DNA of 36,928 nucleotides from an uncultured bacterium (GTDB lineage Bacteria; Bacillota; Clostridia; Oscillospirales; Oscillospiraceae): contig CANRXB010000026.1 of NCBI GenBank assembly GCA_947643715.1, positions 1 to 36,928 on the forward strand, read 5' to 3'. Both the position numbers and the translations under genes were made by a program. The notes under the pieces were generated by a model. The model did no database searches. It saw nothing but the letters and a program-made list of their open reading frames with translations, and was not told the DNA's origin. Numbering within the stretch: position 1 is the stretch's first letter; every line of letters begins with the position of its first letter. Below, piece by piece: positions 32,421-36,928 of this stretch.

Positions 32421-34205
32421 TCAGGACCACACGGCCGAGTCTGCCAGCCGCTCCAATGTCTCTAAAGTGCGCTGGGAACCGTCCTGTACGGCGATATAGA
32501 TATAGATGGAGCGATCGTGTTCATCGTCTACGATCGTGAGTTCCAGGTTGCGTTTGACGCCCATGTTCCGGTCCATGCTCAGGGAGCGCGCGCCGATGTC
32601 GCCGGCCAGGAGATCCTCCTTCATCGCCTCATACAGAGCCTGGGCGTCTTTGGCATAGTAATGGCTCGTGGCGGAGTTGGTGCCGTAGCGGTCCGGGTCG
32701 TAGGTGACGGACTCCACCCGGCCGCCCTCGGCCAGCAGCTCCTCCGCCCGGTCCAGGTCGTAGGCTTTCCAATACAGCCCCCGGTGGGCATAGAGCCGTT
32801 CCACCGCCCAGGACGCCGTCCCCTCCTGGTCCACCTCGCTGGGGCTGACCCAGACGCTGTACCGCCGGGAGAGGGTGGAGCCGTCCTCCAGATGGTAGGT
32901 CAGCCTCACGCTGTTCATATCGTCGGCGTCTGCGGCAGGGACATATCCGCTGCGCTGGTCCACTGCGGCGTGATGGAGGTCGATGAAGAGCTGGACGATC
33001 TCCGGGTCGTCCACATCGACCAGGATATGGTCGGCGTCATCATTCAGATAGATCATGTCCAAACCGGACACCTCCATCCATGCCACCTGTTCCGCGGCGG
33101 GGACGCGGGTCTCGAACCCGGTGAAGTCGAAGCCCACTACCATGAACAGAGCGACGAACGCTCCGGCGACCGCCACCGCACCCTTCCACTTATGGAAGAC
33201 CCGGAAGGATCGGTCCAGCAGCATCTGGGCCGCGAAGTAGCCGATCGTCCCCCACACCAGGATGGAGGCCATCAGCCCCAGCTCCTGGACATGGATGAAC
33301 ACGGCGGTGATCACGCCGAAGAGCAGGCCGGTGCATATGGCCACACCGAACTTGAACACCGGGCGCATGGCGCGCACCGACACCACGTCCCCCGCGCTCT
33401 CCAGCCGCCTGTTCCGGTAGAGGAAGAAGGCCCCCACCGACAGCGCCACGGCGACGGCGGCGTATATCGCCAGTGTTTCCAGCCCGTAGTAGGACAACCC
33501 GATCCGACTCCCCGAGACCCGCACGGATGTGCCCAAGTTCATCACCGGGGTGGTCCAGATGACGATCTCCTCCATCAAACTGCCGAACCCGGAGAACCCG
33601 TAATAGAAGCGGTCGCACATCGCATAGGACAGGTTCATCAGCCCTAAGACCAATACGTTGAGGATGCCGTAGAAAGCGGGCAGCGCCAGGATGTGGCCGG
33701 TGAACGCGCCGCAGAACACCGCCATCGTGTAGAACAGGAAGCACTCCCCGCAGGACGCGGCCAGCCAGACCAGCAGCCCCTCTAGACACACGACGCCTCC
33801 CGCCAGCTCCACCAGCAGGGTGAGCAGGGCGACGGCTAGGTTGGGCACGATCAGGAAGGACAGCCCGGCCAGATAGTGGGTGAGGAACAGCGCTTCCCGC
33901 CGCATGGGCAGGGCACCGAAGAAGTTGGCGGACCGATGGTCGTACAGGTGGCTGAACGCAGCCATGGCCGCCAGGACGCCGAACACCAGCGCGAACGGCA
34001 GCACCATGCTCACGGAGCGGGGGACGGTGCTCCAGGCGAAATCGTGTATGGGATCTTTGTTCCATGTAGCGGTGCGCAGCAGCGTCAGTCCGTTCAGGGG
34101 CAGCGTGATGAGCCAGGCCGCCGAATACGTCGCCCAGAGCGGCCAGAAGCGGAGGAACGTTTTCTTGAAGACCGTCCGATCAAAGAACGATGTCCCGGAC
34201 CGCAT
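32421..34205 (-). CDS. ABC-2 type exporter permease with extracytoplasmic/soluble C-terminal part
   Basis: 594 residues from the ATG at 34203-34205, 7 bp after GGGAGGT; a GTG three codons upstream is less well placed. About eight to nine hydrophobic helices fill residues 20-385, with a cytoplasmic segment near 265-290 (RNRRLESAGDVVSVRAMRPVFKFG) followed by more helices. The last 215 residues are soluble (VSGLDMIYLNDDADHILVDVDDPEIVQLFIDLHH...). It overlaps the ATPase gene by 26 bp and must form a transporter with it. Together with a YtrA-type regulator the locus resembles ytr-like exporters that respond to cell-wall antibiotics; the cargo here is unknown. Confidence 0.88.
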   Translation of the reverse strand: MRSGTSFFDRTVFKKTFLRFWPLWATYSAAWLITLPLNGLTLLRTATWNKDPIHDFAWSTVPRSVSMVLPFALVFGVLAAMAAFSHLYDHRSANFFGALPMRREALFLTHYLAGLSFLIVPNLAVALLTLLVELAGGVVCLEGLLVWLAASCGECFLFYTMAVFCGAFTGHILALPAFYGILNVLVLGLMNLSYAMCDRFYYGFSGFGSLMEEIVIWTTPVMNLGTSVRVSGSRIGLSYYGLETLAIYAAVAVALSVGAFFLYRNRRLESAGDVVSVRAMRPVFKFGVAICTGLLFGVITAVFIHVQELGLMASILVWGTIGYFAAQMLLDRSFRVFHKWKGAVAVAGAFVALFMVVGFDFTGFETRVPAAEQVAWMEVSGLDMIYLNDDADHILVDVDDPEIVQLFIDLHHAAVDQRSGYVPAADADDMNSVRLTYHLEDGSTLSRRYSVWVSPSEVDQEGTASWAVERLYAHRGLYWKAYDLDRAEELLAEGGRVESVTYDPDRYGTNSATSHYYAKDAQALYEAMKEDLLAGDIGARSLSMDRNMGVKRNLELTIVDDEHDRSIYIYIAVQDGSQRTLETLERLADSAVWS

Positions 34206-35082
34206 AGTCCTCACCTCCCATCTCGTAAATGAAGATCTCCTCCAGGGTCAGGGGCAGGGCCTCCATGAACAGGGGATCGGCCCGCTTGAACTTTTCCGTG
34301 ACCTCTTCCGCCGTCCCCCGGACGATATAGGTATATACCCGTCCCACGTGGTCGGTGTGGATGATGTGCAGGTCCTCGGGCAGCTCGGGCGCCTCCTCGT
34401 CCCGGAAGGCGGTCTGGAGCTTCACGGTGCCTCCCTGCAATTCGCTCAGGGAGCGTTCCAGCGCCACCTTGCCGTGGCTCAGGATCCCCACATGGTCGCA
34501 CACGTCCTCCAGCTCCCGCAGGTTGTGGGAGGACACCAGCACCGTGGTCCCCCGCTCGGCCACGTCCCCCATGAGCAGGGACCACACCTGCCGGCGCATC
34601 ACCGGGTCCAGGCCGTCCACCGGCTCGTCCAGCAGCAGGTAGTCCGGCTTGCAGCTCAGGGCCAGCCAGAAGGCGGACTGCTTCTGCATCCCCTTGGACA
34701 GCCGCCGGATGGGCCGTTTCTCATCCACCTCGGGGAACGCCTCCTTCAAACGCTGGTAGCGGTCCATGTCGAAGCCGGGGCGGGTCCCCCGGTGGAACTT
34801 CATCATGTCCTGGGTGGTGGCGGAGCCGAAAAAGTACAGCTCGTCGGGGATGACCGCGATGCGGCTCTTCACGGCGGGGTCCTCATAGACGGGCGAGCCC
34901 TCCAGCAGGATCTCCCCGGAGTCCTGCCGGTACGTCCCGCACAGATGGCGCAGGATGGTGGACTTGCCCGCGCCGTTGGGCCCTACCAGGCCGTAGATGG
35001 AGCCTCGGGGCACGGTCATGGTCAGCCCGTCCAGTGCGCGGAAGCCGTCGAAATCCTTGACGACGTTCTTCACCTCGATCAT
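34180..35082 (-). CDS. ABC transporter ATP-binding protein
   Basis: 300 residues. Walker A GPNGAGKST (34-42), Q-loop region, signature LSKGMQ (128-133), Walker B LLLDEPVDGLD (149-159), then the switch His in VLVSSHNLRELEDVCDHVGILSHG. The C-terminal 80 residues are the usual extra domain of exporter ATPases. It couples ATP use to the permease that overlaps its 3' end. The ATG follows GGAGGG, and the gntR stop lies only 3 bp upstream, so gntR-ATPase-permease is one operon read from 35580-35608. Confidence 0.96.
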   Translation of the reverse strand: MIEVKNVVKDFDGFRALDGLTMTVPRGSIYGLVGPNGAGKSTILRHLCGTYRQDSGEILLEGSPVYEDPAVKSRIAVIPDELYFFGSATTQDMMKFHRGTRPGFDMDRYQRLKEAFPEVDEKRPIRRLSKGMQKQSAFWLALSCKPDYLLLDEPVDGLDPVMRRQVWSLLMGDVAERGTTVLVSSHNLRELEDVCDHVGILSHGKVALERSLSELQGGTVKLQTAFRDEEAPELPEDLHIIHTDHVGRVYTYIVRGTAEEVTEKFKRADPLFMEALPLTLEEIFIYEMGGEDYAVRDIVL

Positions 35083-35085
35083 TGT

Positions 35086-35538
35086 TCATCCCTCCTCATC
35101 ACGCTGTGCCGGTCCGCGGCGCGCGGCTTCCTTACGACTCGGGCTGGTCTCCGGGCCGCCCTGCGGCCCGTCGCTCGCCCTCGCTCCAGTCCCTCCGCAC
35201 CGCACTTCTATCTCCGCCGGCGTCATCCCCAGGTACACCAGCTCCTGCACGATGGTGTCCAGCTTCGCCAGCAGCTCCTCCCGGCGCTTGTCCGTCACGT
35301 CCTGGGGCAGCGCCGCGAAGCTCCCCTTCCCCGGGACCGAATAGGCATAGCCCTCTTGCTCCAAGGATTCGTAGGCCCGCTGGATGGTGTTGGGGTTGAT
35401 GGCGAGCTGCCCCGCCATGGCCCGCACGGAGGGCAGTTTGTCCCCCGGCGGGATGGCCCCGGTGATGATGAGCCGGCGCAGCCCGTCCCGCACCTGTTCG
35501 TAGATGGGGCGGCTGTCCCGGTAATTCAGGCTCAACAT
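35086..35538 (-). CDS. GntR-family (YtrA-type) transcriptional regulator with unusual C-terminal tail
   Basis: 150 residues. The winged helix is complete: RPIYEQVRDGLRRLIITGAIPPGDKLPSVRAMAGQLAINPNTIQRAYESLEQEGYAYSVPGKGSF (10-74), then a short dimerisation helix (82-112), as in YtrA proteins of about 125 residues. From about 113 on, the protein is a Gly/Arg/Pro-rich tail (GGTGARASDGPQGGPE...) encoded by DNA with a GGGCCGC/GCGGCCC hairpin (35153-35169) that looks like a repeat inserted into the gene end. It probably represses its own operon through GTACTA-N7-TAGTAC just downstream of the promoter. Confidence 0.9.
   Translation of the reverse strand: MLSLNYRDSRPIYEQVRDGLRRLIITGAIPPGDKLPSVRAMAGQLAINPNTIQRAYESLEQEGYAYSVPGKGSFAALPQDVTDKRREELLAKLDTIVQELVYLGMTPAEIEVRCGGTGARASDGPQGGPETSPSRKEAARRGPAQRDEEG
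35106..35195 (-). repeat. GC-rich repeat-like segment forming the gntR 3' end
   Basis: Read on the minus strand it contains GGGCCGC-AGG-GCGGCCC and then CGAGTCGTAAGGAAGC, which resembles CGAGTCGGAAAGC next to repeat copy A (about 9890-9910). This may be a partial member of the same dispersed family. Similarity is by eye and short. Confidence 0.45.
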
Positions 35539-35556
35539 GGCCCCGCCTCCTTTCTT

Positions 35557-35575
35557 GTACTATCCGTACTAGTAC
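35557..35575. promoter_or_regulatory. GntR operator candidate
   Basis: GTACTA (35557-35562) and TAGTAC (35570-35575) form a perfect inverted repeat with a 7-bp spacer, centred a few bases downstream of the expected transcription start. Confidence 0.7.
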
Positions 35576-35579
35576 AGTT

Positions 35580-35608
35580 ATCATACCACGACCGCGGGCC
35601 GCTGTCAA
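35580..35608 (-). promoter_or_regulatory. Promoter of the gntR-ABC operon
   Basis: Minus strand TTGACA (35603-35608), 17 bp, TATGAT (35580-35585). Confidence 0.85.
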
Positions 35609-35655
35609 GCAAGAAAAATCCCCCAAAAATCCCTTTTAATGATAGCAAATAAGGG

Positions 35656-35684
35656 CTGACAAAGCAGCTTGCACCTGCTATAAT
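35656..35684 (+). promoter_or_regulatory. Promoter of the second HD-domain gene
   Basis: CTGACA (35656-35661), 17 bp, TATAAT (35679-35684), about 90 bp before the ATG. Confidence 0.8.
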
Positions 35685-35775
35685 GTTGTTGGACGGCCTC
35701 GATAGAGCTGCCGCATATCAAGATATCCATGACCGACTCGTTTCGATTCCCAATCACAGAAAGGGGTCTTTTCCT

Positions 35776-36273
35776 ATGTCCAAACACGATCTGAACACCG
35801 CTGCTTTCCTCCAGTGCGTGGGCTCTCTGCTGGACAGCAGGGAGGTCAGCTCCATGAAGCAGTGGCGTCATCACTTCTCCATCACCTGTTTCCAGCACTC
35901 CCTGTTCGTGTCCTATGTGGCGTTCCGCCTGGCCCGCCGCCTCGGCTGGGACTACCGGGCCGCCGCACGGGCGGGGCTGCTCCACGACCTTTACCTATAC
36001 GATCCCGCCGACGGCTCCGCCCACCCGGGCAACCAATGCCTGGACCATCCTGAGTTCGCCCTGCGCAACGCCCAGGCCCTGTGCCCCGACCTGTCCGACA
36101 AGGAGCGGAACGCCATCGTGTCCCATATGTTCCCCCTGGCGGTCCATCTGCCCCGGTGCCGGGAGGCGCTGGTGGTCAACATCGCCGACAAGGTGTGTGC
36201 CACACTGGAGGTGGTCCACCTGTACCAGACCCGGCGCATCCAGCGCTGGCTGCCGGTGAACGCCCATAGCTGA
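35776..36273 (+). CDS. HD-domain phosphohydrolase
   Basis: 165 residues from the ATG at 35776 behind AAAGGGG; the frame is open upstream across the promoter, where translation is not expected. HD residues are visible in HFSITCFQHSLFVSYVAF (first His), RAGLLHDLYLYD (HD pair) and ADKVCATLEVV (last Asp). The spacing and the HPEFALRNAQ stretch match a group of small clostridial HD hydrolases. It is unlike the HD protein at 31717 beyond the fold. Substrate unknown. It has its own consensus promoter and no terminator is obvious before the prs promoter. Confidence 0.85.
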   Translation: MSKHDLNTAAFLQCVGSLLDSREVSSMKQWRHHFSITCFQHSLFVSYVAFRLARRLGWDYRAAARAGLLHDLYLYDPADGSAHPGNQCLDHPEFALRNAQALCPDLSDKERNAIVSHMFPLAVHLPRCREALVVNIADKVCATLEVVHLYQTRRIQRWLPVNAHS

Positions 36274-36365
36274 CGGCATCATCCGACAATTTCACCGCTT
36301 TCCTCCGTTTTTTCTCCTCGCTTTTCGTATGATTGCAACAATTTTTCAGAACTTTGAAAAATCTC

Positions 36366-36393
36366 TTCAAAAAGTCCTGGTTTCTGGTATAAT
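36366..36393 (+). promoter_or_regulatory. Promoter of prs
   Basis: TTCAAA (36366-36371), 16 bp, TATAAT (36388-36393), giving a leader of about 85 nt. Nothing else was recognised in 36274-36486. Confidence 0.65.
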
Positions 36394-36486
36394 GCTCTAC
36401 GACAGATCCTTTCGCTGACCGCTGAAGGTCGAAATAGTTGGAATCAGGAACATCACAACTTTTGGTAAGAGAGGAAGATGGGAAGC

Positions 36487-36928
36487 ATGATCTCACACGG
36501 CAAGGACTTGAAGATCTTCTCCGGCAGCTCCAACAAGGCGTTGGCCTTGGGCATCTGCAAGGAGCTGAGTATCCCCCTTGGCAGCGCCGAGACCGGCGCC
36601 TTTTCCGACGGCGAAAACTTTGTGTCCATCTTTGAGACCGTCCGCGGTTCCGATGTGTTCGTGGTCCAGTCCACCAGCTCTCCCGTGAACGACAACCTGA
36701 TGGAGCTGCTCATCATGATCGACGCGCTCAAGCGTGCCTCCGCCGGCCGGATCACCGCCGTCATCCCGTATTTCGGCTACGCCCGGCAGGACCGCAAGAC
36801 CAAACCGCGCGACCCCATCTCGGCCAAGCTGGTGGCCAACCTGATCACCCGAGCGGGTGCCGACCGGGTGCTGACCATGGACCTCCACGCCAACCAGATC
36901 CAGGGCTTCTTCGACATCCCGGTGGACA
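36487..36928 (+). CDS. prs: Ribose-phosphate pyrophosphokinase, N-terminal part (cut by window end)
   Basis: 147 codons to the window edge. Makes PRPP from ribose 5-phosphate and ATP for nucleotide, histidine and NAD synthesis. It begins [20 protein letters not shown], then [66 protein letters not shown] with the ATP-binding FGYARQDRK and, near the end, [17 protein letters not shown] with the metal-binding His. An ATG three codons earlier (36478) has the ribosome-like AGAGGA very close; 36487 is preferred because relatives I remember start MNSHGKD or similar. Confidence 0.95.
   Translation, partial: MISHGKDLKIFSGSSNKALALGICKELSIPLGSAETGAFSDGENFVSIFETVRGSDVFVVQSTSSPVNDNLMELLIMIDALKRASAGRITAVIPYFGYARQDRKTKPRDPISAKLVANLITRAGADRVLTMDLHANQIQGFFDIPVD

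Overview
The window is GC-rich low-GC-phylum-type DNA: gene content and order point to a clostridial (Oscillospiraceae-like, Flavonifractor/Lawsonibacter/Intestinimonas type) gut butyrate producer. The pointers are Gram-positive regulation (T-box, sigma-A promoters of TTGACA-17-TATAAT type, GGAGG ribosome sites), a thiolase plus butyryl-CoA:acetate CoA-transferase pair, YitT, ThiT, and Spo0J/Soj/Noc with parS sites. gyrB-gyrA and the parABS/noc block place it close to the chromosomal origin. No rRNA, tRNA or CRISPR array was seen.

Layout. 1-3.3 kb: gyrB (3' end), gyrA and rnhA on the plus strand, ending in a bidirectional terminator. 3.3-3.8 kb: an A+T-rich patch with two very small divergent genes (a ribbon-helix-helix protein and a 57-residue protein) around a promoter bracketed by a perfect 9-bp inverted repeat. 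3.8-9.7 kb, minus strand: small membrane protein, rsmG, then minD-mgsA, then a histidine T-box leader, hisS and aspS. 9.7-10.9 kb: a small accessory cassette, with divergent XRE regulator and helical-protein genes, lying between two inverted copies of a composite double-hairpin repeat. 10.9-17 kb, minus strand: noc, parA, parB, a membrane coiled-coil protein, serS and a small exported/membrane protein, with three parS sites. 17-20.4 kb: yitT, a decayed xpt gene, tadA, and an ECF sigma factor with a membrane partner. 20.4-23.1 kb: thl and the CoA-transferase. 23.2-26.1 kb: a P-type ATPase behind what reads as a yybP-ykoY (manganese) riboswitch with a visible antiterminator/terminator switch. 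26.1-29.8 kb: a PpiC-type foldase lipoprotein, a small membrane protein, and an M23 cell-wall peptidase with a WalR-type box. 30-31.7 kb, plus strand: a TPP riboswitch controlling thiT and a HAD phosphatase. 31.7-36.9 kb: an HD protein, a YtrA-type GntR regulator with an ABC exporter pair, a second HD protein, and the start of prs.

The most interesting parts are the inverted-repeat-bounded XRE cassette (9.72-10.91 kb), the riboswitch that suggests the so-called calcium pump handles manganese, the WalR-like box at the M23 peptidase, the fossil xpt gene, and the unusual arrangement of the origin genes (gyrBA running head-on into rsmG/serS/parB/parA/noc). All functional calls rest on reading motifs by eye; no search was run.
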